The notes: generated by a model from the letters alone, not told the origin. A stretch of 64,000 nt of DNA from Alitta virens (GCA_932294295.1 OW028575.1:17426058-17490057); one strand, 5' to 3'; shown: positions 41,600 to 54,687, numbered from the stretch's first letter. Numbers and translations are program-made.

Positions 41600-44393
41600 G
41601 AGTTGAATTCCTAAAAAAGATCAGAAAAATACGATAAGCCCAAGAGATATTGATTGTAAAAATCCCCACTTGTACACTTAGCAACCATTAATATATCACA
41701 CGTTTGCAATAAAAAATGTTAAAAAAACTCAATCTCGATCCGTATCCTTGGATCTTTGGTGTATCTTGGCTTGTAAGACACCTGTTTGCCTAAAATTCCT
41801 TAGGCTTGTTATGCTCCTGGTAGCAGGATCATACTGGGTTGCAGCATCCATGCCTTCATAATGTGCAATATGACTCTGGTGTCATTTGTCTGGTAGCCAC
41901 CGTCTTCTAGGAGCTGAAATATGAAACCTAGTCTTAGTCTAATGCATATTGTTTCTTTTATACCATTTGCCACACAGTCATTGTCTGGAGTATAATATAC
42001 TTATGAATGGAGAGATATACTTGTCACTACATTGTTGTCCACAATATTGTAAAACTATCACAAAAATATAGAAATGATAATTTCTGATTTTTTTTATGAC
42101 AATCAATACATTGACTTACCTTTTAGCAAACTTACAAAACTTATGAATACTTTTCTTCATAAAGCAATACATTTGTAAGATATGTTATATTATAAACCTA
42201 ATTAGGTTTCATGTATTCATAATATAAACCTGACCCAGGCTAATAACATTTCATTAACAACTACTTAGAAATCAATATTTCTGAGACATATTTGTTAAAA
42301 CAACATCGACTCCTTTCCCCTAACTGAATGTTTCAAATTACTAGGTTAAGTGCAAACCACCCCATAGTTAACAGTCGGTTGCAAAAGTACACCCTCCTGG
42401 AGTTTACATGTGAAAATATATGTATGTCAACTATAATTATACACAGGGAAAAATGGCACGCATACTATAAATGTCGTGTATGTAAGTTCATATATGGACA
42501 GGTTGTGTAACATTACATAACAGTTGCAAAATGGTTTGAAAATTTACAAATAATTTGTGATGATTGCATGAACCATTTTTGTCCTGTATAGAATTATAGT
42601 TGACATACCTGCCGGTAGATATATCTACATTTGTGTCTAACCTCTTGTACACTTCACCCAATACACAAGTAATAGCTAACCATACTTAGATCACTATACC
42701 ATAGTCAGACGTATATAAACCTGAGGCTCGCATCATGAAACATGTCTTTCCCACACGCAGTTCCGATCATTTCCCTGTGTGTTGGATCTTCATGGTTTTA
42801 CATATCCTACAGCAAGGATTGATGGTACAGCATCTGACTTCAGTTTTAGGCGTTTGCAAAACCTGACATATAGCATCTTCGGTGTGTTTGCAACGTCACT
42901 TCCTTGAAAGTGAATACTACAAACAAACATGGCTTGTCCTGGGCTTCGGATCCCAAATGGGGATTTATGCACAAAACCTATCCAGTCTTGACAAACAACA
43001 GAGTCCTTTGAAATCCATGGAGTGTGACAAGCTTCATAGGAGAAGGCCTATTACCACACCCCAAAACTGCACAAAAACTTGGCATAATTAACTGATTAAT
43101 CCAATGAAGCAATCCAACATAAACAAGAGCAGTCTAACTGGCTACTCCTGCTGCAGTAGCACATGCAAGACTCGACTATATAGGGCCCGGGTGTAAAACA
43201 GCTTCAGCTGATCTGGCTACCCTTTAAAAAAAAAATTTAAATAAAAAATAAATGTATATATATAGCTGGCAGGTGGAATCCCAACTTTAAGTCCGTATTC
43301 CATAATTTAAACCAAACCATTAAACTTATGCAAAAATTGTATTTCAGTATGCATAGTTTTATGCAGATATCAGGCACCTTGAATTAATGAAGTCTAACGG
43401 TATAATTAAGATAATACCCACGATGACCTACTTCCCGAGTATAAAAACAAACTTTCTGATCTTGGTATAATTAGACAGCAATTTGTAATTAAAGATTCAC
43501 AGATTATTCTGTACTAATACTGCATCCAGGTGAACAATACTTGGTGTTCAGGTCTTCAACTGCTATGCAAATGCCGAAACGGATTGATATTTTTGCACTT
43601 TACAGTACAAACAGGCTGAAATCGACATCTTGAAAATGTCATGGCATTCAATAAACGTGGCAATCGCGTTGCAGTGACTGGCAGTTTGCATTTGCTAACA
43701 CGTCACCCAGGTGTACAGTGTACACTGTGCTTACCTGTGAATGACGTTATAGTTGCATCTTAGTTATACCAAGTTTTATCAAATTATGTATGGAAAGAGA
43801 ACATTCTCATATTATGGTGCTCATCAGTGGAATTTAATGCTAGCAAATTTTGAAGAAGCTTCAGATTTTAATGATTTTAAAAAGCCATCGAAATGGGAAG
43901 GTCCACATGTTTTAGATATATTAGCATGATTTTATTATAATTTAATGAGTTTTGATGGCTGTTGTTTAATCTGCACTTTTAATTTGCACATAACGGTCGA
44001 GCTAATTTTATTGTGTTATGTCGACTTTAAATAAAGATTATTCTGTTCATTCTTGATTTACGTATTTTGCGGAAACTCCATGTCATTTTCTCTTTCTGAT
44101 ATAAGGAATCTTATATAATTATTCAAAAAGAAAGAGGGATATTTCTGTGAAGTGTCAGATTTTATTTGGTTACATGAAGGTGAGCCCAATAAAATGACAT
44201 CGTTGTTGCTCTTCACCCATTTTTTTTTTTAAACGAGAGTCGTGTAGTATTGGATGAGTAGTAACTGCAGGTAACATGACAAAGGTGTCAGTTTATTGTT
44301 TGACTATATTTTCTTTCATGATTTAACTGACTATTACATTCTGACTAAGCTCAGATTAGTCGTCCTAATTAAACATGGTAAAAGTGACTTAAC
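41600..44393. other. Intergenic, no gene supported
   Basis: AT-rich. ORFs of 60-69 codons at 42328, 42790 (minus) and 42882 show no recognisable content. No repeat family was identified with confidence. Confidence 0.4.
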
Positions 44394-45743
44394 TTAAGAC
44401 ACAGTCGGCACTGTCTGGATACTGGAGGATGGAGTTGATTCTTTATGTTGCGTTTTGCCACACCTCAGAATAGCAAGAAGATGTTTCAAAAACAAAGGCA
44501 TAGATGCCGCATAAATGAATGGATTAATAGCACTGTTCATCACTGCAAAAAATACTGCAACCTTTTGAACGGCTGAGTTATAGACGTAACCAGTAACTTG
44601 CAGCCCAAAAGCTAGAAAGCCATAGATGGAATCCACTCCCAGGCAAACAATAAATATGAAGGAGACCCAAATGGCAGTTTTGGTTAGCTGCTTGTTTGCT
44701 TTGTCGATGATCTGGGATGATCCAAGACGATTGTCACTTCGACGTCTTCGGAGAGAAAGAACGATGACTCCATAAAGCACTACGAAGAGAGTACTGGGCA
44801 AGATGTAAGCCAGAATGAGCCATACTATGGAATAGTAGTACATCATCTCTCGACCAGACTGGCCCACCTTAAAGTACTCCATATAACACGTTCCATCTGC
44901 ATAACGCACCTGCAAATCCCCTGGGATGGTTATTGTCATGCCAATGAAATACATAACAGGCTGGATCACCATCTTAAGGATTTTCTTGAAGTACTGATGC
45001 TGGAAAGGCTTAATCACTGCCAAAAACCGCTCGACTGCTATTACTACTAAGGAACAGATAGAAATCCACATGAAGGACCAATATAAGCCTTGGCTGTGCC
45101 AGACATGGCAGATGAAGGCATCAAACCAACGAAGGCCTGTCTTCCACATCGGGGGTTGTACCTGGAAAATAGGAAACTTAATGTTTCTGAACCATTTGCA
45201 TTTGGTAATTGGTTTTATAAAGCAAGTACCAGATAAACTACTCTGTCAATGAGAGATGTTGGCACCATTATTGCTAATTCAGCTGGTTAGTAACACCACC
45301 TGATGTTTATTATTGAGCTAACGTGAACAGGACTTTTAATAATGTATACTATGCACTATTGTCCGAGAATGGAATGATAGGGTACATGTAAAATCGAAGC
45401 CATAATAATGAAGACGCTTCTAATTCTCACTCACCAAAATAACACAAGCCATGGCACATACTAGACTGTCAACCACAGCCTGGTGTTGAAGCAAGTATTT
45501 CATTGTGGATGACATGGAATTGCCAATTCTATGAAAAACAAATACCGTGAAACTGTTGGCAATGAATCCAGCACAAGTCACAGCAAGCTGACAACGATCC
45601 ATGACTTCCATCCACAAAGGATAGAACTGACTTGAACGATTTTGTGATAACTCAGATTTATATGTTGCTGTAGAGTATTCATTATCAGTGATAAGGGATA
45701 CAGAAATAGTGTCTGTGAAGTCATCATGACCTGAATTAGATGC
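44394..45743 (-). CDS. Rhodopsin-class (class A) G-protein-coupled receptor, 7TM region on two exons, 5' end missing
   Basis: Exons 45743-45435 (103 codons) and 45161-44394 (255 codons plus stop) join in phase 0 with a GTGAGT donor and a TTTTCCAG acceptor. The first starts at an acceptor, so the initiator Met and any signal peptide lie upstream. About 45 Ser/Thr-rich extracellular residues include an NRS glycosylation site, then TM1 (AVTCAGFIANSFTVFVF) and TM2 (LLQHQAVVDSLVCAMACVIL). TM3 ends in VERF in place of DRY. ECL2 has a Cys (GTCYMEYF) that could pair with the TM3 Cys of FICHVW. TM6 lacks CWxP. TM7 carries NPFIY. The ligand cannot be inferred. The motifs resemble the orphan receptors expanded in invertebrate deuterostomes (inference). 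Confidence 0.88.
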
Positions 45744-46599
45744 CTGAAAATTAGAAGAAAATCGTCATGCTCAGGATACATTTAAGCAACTGAATATCTT
45801 AATTTATTTTTCCAAGTCATAGTTACATGTCGTGTATGAATCTAGAAATATTTGAGAATGTTATTGTCTCCGTAATAATTAGGTAAAATTGAAATTTATT
45901 TATTTTGCTTGCAAAGCATGACATCACATGGTGTATTCTGCATATGACTGGCTGAACTGTTCAGCTTGTGATGCAATGCTTTGAGCATGATATAATGTAT
46001 CAAATGCAGTATGTGTGCATGGGATGACACAATCCTTTTGCTTTGAAGGGAATAGCTGTTTAGCCGGATATCTCAAAAGGTTATGGGTTGATTTGTATCA
46101 ATTTTGATAGGCAGAGAGGATGAAGTTTGGTGATAAAAGTCTAGATTCTGCCGGGGTCCAGAATACTTTTCCAATATATATAAGGTGTCTTGAGATACCA
46201 AAAGTATATAATTTTTCTGTGTTATAGAAGCTGGGCAGACAAAGATACCAAACCAAATTAATAACATTTATGAAAATATTTGTAAAACTGTTGCAAATTG
46301 ATAACAGAACAGATTTTGCCTCAAAACTGCTATGAAGTTAGCCATGCAGATCATTCATGGTACCAAAAAATGTCAAGCATTATAATTAGCACAATACCAC
46401 CAAATTTTTTTTTGTTAATTTGTCCTATACAAAAACGTACTTGATGCCATGGATACCAGAAAAAAAAAACATCTCCGGTCCAGGAAAATGACAAAACGAG
46501 TGTCATTTTTTTTTCAGAATTTCAAAACGATGATACCAAATTTGAGGAGGTGTGGTTTAGTGCAAACCGAAATCCCATTTCTATGCATAACCACTTTCA

Positions 46600-46905
46600 G
46601 AAGCTTGACCTGACATTAGTCCAACAGCCGGTAGATATTGGGTCAACCAATGGGCTGACTTGTACTTGTGAGCTAACATTAAGCCAACATTGGACCTATA
46701 CTTTGGTCAATAATGGGCCGACTAGTCAGTGAGCTGACATTGTTCCAACAGTGAGCTAAGTGTGGGCTTACTATTCAGTTAGCCACATTGGGCCAACTAA
46801 TAGTAAGCCAGCAGTGGGTCTACATTGGGCCACCCAGACAAATGGGCCACCTTGCCTTGGCCAGATATGACATTTGGCTAACAATGCGCCAACATGTCGC
46901 AGAGC
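46600..46905. repeat. Degenerate TTGGGCCAAC-type tandem repeat, copy 1
   Basis: A run of short, imperfect, partly palindromic units built from GGGCCAAC, CCAACATTGG and AGCTGACATT. The same vocabulary appears in 58905-59215. It has no coding potential. Confidence 0.7.
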
Positions 46906-47286
46906 AGACAATAAGGCGGGCAATGGTTCCAGTGGGCCTTAGGCCTAATTGGTAGAGCCTGGGTGCCATCTACTCGCTGTGGTAAGTTGCCACTGATTGG
47001 CTGGCACAGTAAACTTGTGCATTTAAATCAAATAGTTGTGTTTCACTGTTCGATTCCAGTCAAGCTGTGTGCTTATTGAAGCATGGCCAAAATCTGGGGC
47101 CGAACTCTAAGGCTGAGCATAAGCTTGAACATGACATCGCACTGTGACTGGCCAACCGAAAACTACATTCTGATTCCACGTGATCATTATGGGGATAATA
47201 ATTGCTTTATGTAATTTGTAACACATTTACTTGTACAGAGCTTTATAAAAAGTAAACGAGAGAGGAATTTAATCCACAAAAACTTA

Positions 47287-47445
47287 CCACCACATCTAGA
47301 CTTTCCATGAAAACACTCTGGTACAGGATTAAGTACATCATGATAAAGCCCATACTGAATGAGAAGTGCATCACAACATATTAGCGACAGTAGCTGGACT
47401 TCGGAACCTAAGTCAAATACTTGCAAACTGCACTGAAACAAACCT
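47287..47445 (-). CDS. Candidate exon of an extracellular Cys-containing protein
   Basis: A minus-strand segment between a TTTTCAG acceptor and a GTAAGT donor, open in one frame only, 53 codons, symmetric phase 1-1. It includes LFQCSLQVFDLGSEVQLLSL, then CCDALLIQYG and CFHGKSRCGG. Symmetric 1-1 exons with several Cys are typical of extracellular modules. It does not join the GPCR exon at 45743 in phase, so another exon or another gene would be needed. Domain not recognised. Confidence 0.3.
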
Positions 47446-47854
47446 GAAAAGGAATAGAATAAAATTATATTAGGCCACTTGGAGACAAAAAACACCGCCA
47501 TTCATGGCATGCTTGTATGTTTGAGTAAGTTGTCACCATTGATCTCTAAGAAATCCAAGTATGAATAAAACACAGTCTGAATGGATCTCTAAACAAACAT
47601 ACGAACCACAAAGCATGGACCACCCATGAAAAAGAAATGAACATCAAACAAGTCTTAGAATGAACAAAAGAGGTTCTTGTTATTGATCCACCCCTGAAAG
47701 TTGAACCATAAATCTCCACTAAAGATCCTATGAGTTGTCTCCTGATTCTAGCCTATTTCTATTCAATGGTGAGCAGAAAGAAACTGTTATTTTGATGACG
47801 CAAATATACGAAGAAAGGTATTTTCATGACACACACACGCTTAATTCATTGGAG

Positions 47855-47945
47855 GAAAAAACATAGGCTGCGCGGCAGCAAACCCTCAGCGAATACCCAC
47901 ATAGTACACGAACATTGTCAACATTGTTCCTGCATGGACATCTTA
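47855..47945 (+). repeat. Interspersed repeat, inverted relative to 55690-55805
   Basis: AACATAGGCTGCGCGGCAGC and the following AAACCCTCAG, then ACACGAACATTGTCAACATTG, recur on the opposite strand at 55690-55805. Confidence 0.6.
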
Positions 47946-50264
47946 TACGTACATGGTTCATGAAACCTCTTTAACGAATGTTGTTGAGTACCTAGACGTT
48001 ATACTATCTTTTGTATGATATCTTGATTCATCCAAGGAAATCCCAATCAATTGGAGGCATGCAGGGCAAACTCAGATGGTGTTTCTGACAGCTGTGTGAG
48101 GTGCTTTTTCAGCAACTCTTATTATTGTATCAGATATCTGTTCACTAATATCAGGGTCCGGCATGAGTACATGGGTACTCATGTGCTAAAGTAAATTGCC
48201 AAAGTACTCGTTATTACCATAATTACTTTTTGAGTACAAGTCAATTAATGCTTCAGGAGTAATCAGAAGTTTACAGCACAAAAGAAGTTTCATTAATATT
48301 GTAGACATAGTATAACATATGATATCAACCTGATACTTTTTAATTATTGTTCATTTAGTTAGTTATAAGTTGCAATTTCCATGACTCGGAAAAATTAGCA
48401 ATACAATTTATTTAGTATACAAATATTAATATTTGATCACTAGAAGATCAAAAGCAAAAATAAAAACCACAAAAAAAAAACCAGTTGTTACACAAATTGC
48501 AATCACATTCTGTCACTGACTAATGATTGATAACTAGACGATCCGAGTTCTGCTCCTGAAACGAAAGTGGCATGCGGGGTAACTTTGGTAGCCTATAGTT
48601 TTTGCAATGATGCAGTCAAATTTTTGGATTTGATGTGGAACTTCAATTGCACAGCAGCAATGCTGTGGAACATGTTTGTCAAGAATATACACCTATTCAA
48701 ACCTACATATTGATGGATTATCAAAATTGCAGCATTCAAAAGTCGGAAAGGAAGCATAACACCCAAATGCTTGATATCGTGTAACGGTACTATGTTTTTA
48801 AAGACAAACCTTTTTACTCTCAGCAAAAACATTTGCCAAAGGTATTGTAGTTACTTCGGTCATAGGTTGCATTGCAGGCTAGAAGCGAGATTCTGGGGTT
48901 TAGGTTCCTCAACTGCACGAGGCAATCCCATAATGATGTCATACGCATGTAAAGAAAGGCGGTGCAGACCAACAAGCTCACTTCAGATCTTTTACCAATG
49001 GTTTTACTGAGTTAACATAATAACACAACATATTAGTACCAACCTCAGTCATGAAATTTTGTTGTGGTCGGTGTAAAGTCTGTTTTTGGAGAAATATAGG
49101 TCAGCGTCACATACATCTTGGCTAGCCTGAGACTAGAAAACTAAAAACCAGTTGAAAGCATGAAAGGATTTTCCAATTTTCGTTAAGACTTAAAAAAGTT
49201 TAATAACTTCTGGGTGGGTGGAATTTAGATATCCATTTTCGAACTCATCCAAGATTTCACAGAAATGTTCAATCTCTGCCAGCATCAATAGAAAGAGAGT
49301 TATTTTGCCAAAAAGAAATAGAGGACAAACAACAACCATTGTACTAACCCTTCGGCTATAAATAGCCGAGGGTAAATAAATTAATGAAAAAAGTTTTTTT
49401 GGTACATTGTAGAAGGTTAACCCTGGTACTCGGTTTACAATGATATTCATAAAATAAGTAGAATTTAAAGAGTATTTATGTATGTTTTAAAACTCGATAT
49501 GTCATTTTCTTTGCATAAAACACATAAAATGAGGGAAAAATGTGAAAAATAAATTTTTTCCTTCACCTCCACATCACAAATGCACATGCATACATGTTAT
49601 TTAGCTGTAAAAATTTCTATATCATAGTTTCAAAACTTAATATGACTTTCATGTCATACATTTTTCATTATAAAGGAAAATATAAAAAGTTGCTCAAACT
49701 GTTGTTTACTACTTTCCCTAAACTGCTAAAGCCTGATACTCTATAATTACAATGAACTTCACATACAATTTTAGAGAATTAAAGTATGTTGATAACTTTA
49801 TGCTCATACTCTGTGTGCAATAGACATTATATTTTTGAAAAAAATACCTAAATAATTGGCACACTATCTACAAGCACACCTCTCCTTATACCTAGCTCTC
49901 CCTTCACCTAGTACTCCCTGCATCTAGCTCTCTACACTAATTATCTTGTTTATGCAAGATATGTTACGTTATATTAAGCACTTTTAGAGACAGATTAAAC
50001 GAAACCTTTTTTCAATTCAAAGTTACCCGAGGTGGCCATAGTAACCCTGGTTTATGGTACCTTAAATGGTGCCGGTCTGAGGCTTAGTCAGCGTTGTGTA
50101 TGAAAAAATCTTTATAGGCCCATAAATAAACAAAAGTTAAAACTAAAGTTTCAAACACGACATAGCTATATACCACAACAAGTTGTGTTGGAAAATAAAA
50201 CATGCTAACAATAATTTGAATTTTATTTATAGTTTTTTAAGTAACATTCAGACATTACACTTAC
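47946..50264. other. No supported gene
   Basis: AT-rich sequence. A GAGTTCTGCTCCTGAAACG motif near 48546 belongs to a repeat motif that also occurs near 50759, 54005 and 55667. ORFs up to 86 codons show no recognisable content. Confidence 0.4.
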
Positions 50265-50350
50265 CTTGGAAGCGTCCAATGCGAAGAATGCTTGTGGCTG
50301 TTATGTTAGCTTCCAAAACATATTGCCAAGATTGCCAGTCTTCAAGAAGC
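50265..50350 (-). CDS. Candidate short exon ending in GTAAGT
   Basis: The minus strand reads LEDWQSWQYVLEANITATSI, then LRIGRFQ, before a consensus donor. It ends in phase 1, which fits the 47445 exon. A NIT glycosylation site and Trp content suggest an extracellular protein. The 5' boundary is unclear and the block is short. Confidence 0.25.
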
Positions 50351-50559
50351 AAATTTCAGCCAATGAGGATTTCGGGCGTAGATAATTGATGTGTGTCTGT
50401 GGCATCTGTTTAAGTCCTTCCTGACAGGCCATTCTGTTAGTTCATACACCTGTATTTCTATACCAATACATTTTATCTCATTTCTGATTATTTAATTTAG
50501 CAGCGCAAAAACATGGCTATTTCATCTCTGACTGAGTTATAACAATATAGTACTATAAT

Positions 50560-50790
50560 TCAGACATTTTATAGCCATATGTCATGCATTTAGGTGTAAG
50601 AGCAGTTGAGATATCGAGGGTTTGGAAAATATGTATATTTTACATTTTTCCTCATTACTAATTTCATATTATTTATGGCCATAAACTCCCAAACGGCACA
50701 ACTACGCTGTTTTAGACATATTATGTCAGTAACAAGTATGTAGGTAGAGTGGTGTTAAGAGTTCTGCTCCGGAAACGAAATAATAGTGGC
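50560..50790 (-). repeat. Repeat family member, opposite orientation to 53440-54180
   Basis: On the minus strand, GACATAATATGTCTAAAACA followed by TATGGCCATAAA matches CATAATATGTCTAAAATAG and TAATGGCCGTAA near 53605-53650. The plus-strand motif GAGTTCTGCTCCGGAAACG is near 50759. Confidence 0.55.
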
Positions 50791-50809
50791 TTAGTGGTTT
50801 ATTAAGCTA

Positions 50810-51135
50810 CACTCTAAAAACTGTAAGTGCTACATGGAACCTTTAAAGGTTCAAAAGGCTGGTATAGATTTGGAACCTTTAATAGATCTTTTTATAACTT
50901 TGGTAAAGGTTCTTTAAAAGAACCACTGAAGCTTCCATATTAAGGTTCTTGATGGAACCCAATGGTTCTTGAACAAAAGTTCTGTATGGAACCCAATGGT
51001 TCTGTAAAGAACCCTTGGATTGTTCAACAGTTCTTCAAAACAATCTTATAGGTGCATCTATGGTTCTGTTAAGGGTTCATTTTAGAATCCGGTGGTTCTA
51101 ATTGGAACCTAATGAGGTTCAATTAAAGGTTCATA
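50810..51135. repeat. Palindromic AAGGTTC/GAACCTT repeat cluster
   Basis: Starts with CACTCTAAAAACTG and contains many copies of GGTTCT, AGAACC and GGAACC in both orientations, including the perfect inverted units TGGAACCTTTAAAGGTTC and GGTTCTTTAAAAGAACC. Similar clusters are common in animal genomes as MITE-like repeats (general knowledge). No ORF. Confidence 0.75.
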
Positions 51136-51304
51136 TATTTTTTCCTTTTAGATATAAATAAATATACAGCACAACAAATACATTTTGGTTTAGAAACATA
51201 CTTTTAAACTAGAATCCACTCTGTTCCAAGGAACAGATAGAAATGATTCACTGTACTGTAGCGTAGTCATCTTTGTATATATAGAAAAGATGAGAAATAA
51301 AATA

Positions 51305-51329
51305 CCTAACCCTAACACTAACCCTAACC
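51305..51329 (-). repeat. Short interstitial telomere-like repeat
   Basis: CCTAACCCTAACACTAACCC followed by TAACC contains three TTAGGG-type units on the minus strand, one of them degenerate. Far too short to be a telomere. Confidence 0.7.
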
Positions 51330-51839
51330 ATACAATAGCTATATTAATTGAAAAAAATATATATTCAGTAATGTGAAAACGTTAAATGGAAAATTTATTT
51401 GGAGGAATTCTGGTCATGTGGTACCGTTTTTGGAGCCACCCCCATCAGAAAGTTACTATGGGAGGCGTTCTGCGACACTAGCGTAAATGGGCTGTTATCA
51501 CGGAGAGTACTGCAGCCAGTGGGCTGAAATTTGGCAGAAAAGCAGTTTCAATATATTTCTTGAACTGGCTAAAAGGGCAACTGTGTCAAGCCAAGCAGCT
51601 CTGAGATATGGTGGCTCAAAGTTTAGCAGATTTGTGGGACTTACCTGGGTTACCTGACTACCTACCTACCTAGATAAACCATAGACATCATGGTCATAGC
51701 TTTTTAAGCAAGTACTTACAGTTATAAACTACATATCAGTGGAAAGAATTTTCTATCAGCTTTCAGAATATCCATGTCTCATTTCTGTAAGTTAATTAGG
51801 GCTAGACCTAGAATGGATTGAAAGTAAACGTGTTATTAA

Positions 51840-52870
51840 GCACTGTGACCTTGACCGTTTGACCTTTTGACCTAATATTTTGCAGGAATTTTCTAATGCA
51901 TGCGTATTAACTGCAAAGTATATATGAAAAAAAAAAATGACAACTCCAATTTTCAGCTGAATCTTCTTGGATTTTTGAACTTGAAAATTTCAGAGTCCGG
52001 CGATCTTTTTAATCAATCGGGCTACAGTGCCAGTCCACGTCCCATATATGAGCTTTCCATATATCTCCATGCCAGTTCCTTACCTCAATCGGAACCGGAG
52101 CTAGAGCCAATTGAAGTTCGGACACTGGTTTCGCTCAGCCAGTTGACAATGCCAAAGTTGTGACCATAAGTCTGCTCTGTGACCTTGACCGTTTGACCTT
52201 GAGACGTCAATTTGCGTGAGGATGTTTGTAGAGTATTAGGGCAAAATCATATCCAAAGATTAGCCAAATCCAAACATTTCTACTATCTCAAAAAAAAAAT
52301 CAGGAATTCAATGTTTCGGTTACCAGAATATCTTAACAGCCTCATCAGAGGATTTACTTCAAAATTTCTCGTATGCGACATCTGGTTGAAGGTCAAGATC
52401 ATCTGTGACCTTGACCTTTAACCAGAGGTCATCTGAAATGGCCCCTAACAATTTATAAACTACTCTAACTTATAAACTAGATTGGTGAATATACGGTCAT
52501 CCGATGTTGAGCTATAGTGCATACCCCATTTATGGGTGGTTACTATGCTGAGGTACCAGAGATGTCATAGAGATGCCTCTTAACCTCTTAGCAGACAGTC
52601 TTGAGGGATTTTTGTGTAGAAAAGTTGTCAAAATTGCTAGTTTTTCACTTTTGACCTTGAATTTTGACCTTTACTCGCATCAAGGTAAAATATTCCATAA
52701 TACGTTAAAAGCCCTATGTTACATCATGTTATGACACTTTGCTAGAAACTCATTGATAAAAATTAAGGGAGATACAGCCGTTTTAAATTCGTAACTTTGA
52801 GGTCAACTGTGACCTTGACCTTTGACCCGAGGTCATTCATATTGATGTGTTACCTTTACCTATCCAAGTA
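51840..52870 (+). repeat. Interspersed repeat region with TGACCT half-sites, copy 2
   Basis: Contains GACCTTGACCGTTTGACC (51847, and similar at 52184), GTGACCTTGACCTTTAACC (about 52406) and TGACCTTGACCTTTGACC (about 52810). 52318-52640 lines up with 6218-6600. The TGACCTTTGACC blocks are direct repeats of the nuclear-receptor half-site with one-base spacing. No coding frame. Confidence 0.65.
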
Positions 52871-53439
52871 CTATATATGATCCAGAGATGGTCCAATTTG
52901 GGCCACCCAGTCAAAAGTTATAAAGCGGTAAAGTTTTTGGGGCATTCTATATATATAATTCTATATCTGAATGGCTATGTTTCGTCCTCAGTATGTACAT
53001 CATACATATTTCTAGATGAGTGTTGTTTTTGGAGGAAGAAATGTATATGCATCAACATGTTCAAAGACTTAAAGTGCTCCAGACACTGATTATAGATTTT
53101 ACTTACTCTTAACACCTTGGTTTGGGTGACTTCTGGATGAGCAGTGCTCATAAATTCTTATCTTAAAATGACAAGTTAGCCCAATATTTTTTCTTGCATG
53201 CCCCGTAGGCCTTGTGACAAGGGTTCAAAATCTTGAAAACGTGAAGGGTTCAAAAATTTGAAAATGGTAACTTCAGTAGACAAACCACATCAAATTTATT
53301 CATTACCAGCAACCTGATCCATCAGGTGCTGTGTGAGACTCTAGTAAACTTATTAATGTTACTATCCCATATATATGGTTACCAAGACGTGCGGGTTTTT
53401 AACCCTGAGCGAACAAAGTTTGAAGAGGGTTAGTGTTAT

Positions 53440-54180
53440 CATCAGTGTAATACACTTACCCTAACGAAATTGTGTACAGTAATACTCTATATGGCCTAGC
53501 GGTGCCGTATGATAGTCGCATTGACATATCTCGACTGTGTTTCACAAAAAAAAAAAAAAAAAAAGACTTACACTACTGCACATACATGCATAGAACTTCG
53601 TCATAATATGTCTAAAATAGTGCCTTTTTGGCGTCTAATGGCCGTAATTAACCGATTTTTTTTAAATAAGGGAAAATAGAGAAAATTCTAACTTTTTCAA
53701 ACCTCCATACCAAAGACAATATTTACCCTACATGAATGAAATTCTGTCAGTAACATATCTCAATTATAGTATTTTTTATTTTCAAACTTCATTTTGACAT
53801 TCATTTCATGCTGTTTTGAAACAATGGAAAATCTGAAAAACTGCTAAAAATTGTGTTGAATTGTGTTACTGAAGCAGCATTCTAGCATTAATGCACTTAC
53901 CCACATTTCATAAAGTACTATTACTATATAGCTTAGTTGTGCCTTTAAATAGTCTCATTGACATATATCAACTGTGTTTTACAAAAATGAAAAAATAAAT
54001 TCCGTTTCCGGAGCAGAACTCACACACTACTGAACATACATTTATGCATACAAAACTTTGTCAGAATATGTCTGAAATAGTGCAGAGATTCCTTTTTGGG
54101 GTTTCATGACCATTAATATAATATGTAATTTTATATAAGGGAAAACTATGAAAATTGGTACTCTTTCAAACACCCATATC
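53440..54180 (+). repeat. Two tandem copies of an AT-rich repeat
   Basis: Copy 1 (about 53500-53700) and copy 2 (about 53940-54160) share ATTGACATAT, AACTGTGTTT, CACACTACTG, ACATACAT, AATATGTCT, AAATAGTGC and AAGGGAAAA in order. Copy 2 contains TTTCCGGAGCAGAACTC, the reverse complement of the motif near 50759. Confidence 0.65.
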
Positions 54181-54223
54181 AATGTAGCCAAGCAAACATG
54201 TCTCTCAATTGAGTCAGAGTTCG

Positions 54224-54522
54224 CAGAATGAGGGCCATGCAGCATTCTTTATATTTTTTCGTGGGATTATATGTGCACGCGGTTTTACAGCCTTCTTACC
54301 TGCCTGAATATATATTTCATACCGAAAAATAATGAGTGCACACACTATAAATAACCGGGACATGCTGTTATTTTTCCACAATCATCATTTTCATTTAGTG
54401 AATCGGCAATTTCAACTTCTGTTTCTCAAATACTTCTAATGTTATGACTGATTGACTAAGTCATCGCAGACAAAAACCTAATAACTCATTTTCAATGATT
54501 TGAAATGGTGATAGTTGGCACT
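54224..54522 (-). repeat. About 290-bp interspersed repeat, inverted pair with 61388-61672
   Basis: One end, GTTCGCAGAATGAGGGCCAT, and the other, CATTTTCAATGATTTGAAATG, both recur as reverse complements at the ends of 61388-61672, with related sequence throughout. Confidence 0.7.
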
Positions 54523-54628
54523 AATACATGTATACTGCCCAGACAATATTTATTCCACCTGCAAAATACCACGAAAAATGACAGGACTGCTGCCACTATG
54601 ATCCCTACATGGGTGAACTTTTGCTAAT

Positions 54629-54631
<3 letters not shown>

Positions 54632-54685
<54 letters not shown>
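54632..54685 (+). repeat. (TA)n microsatellite
   Basis: 27 uninterrupted AT dinucleotides. The small ORF across it is a by-product of the repeat. Confidence 0.97.

Positions 54686-54687
<2 letters not shown>

Noticed and set aside
46930..47060. tRNA-like wording (CCTAATTGGTAGAGCCTGG, later GTTCGATTCC)
   Set aside because: The boxes are about 100 bases apart and no cloverleaf can be drawn. At best a very degenerate tRNA-derived fragment.
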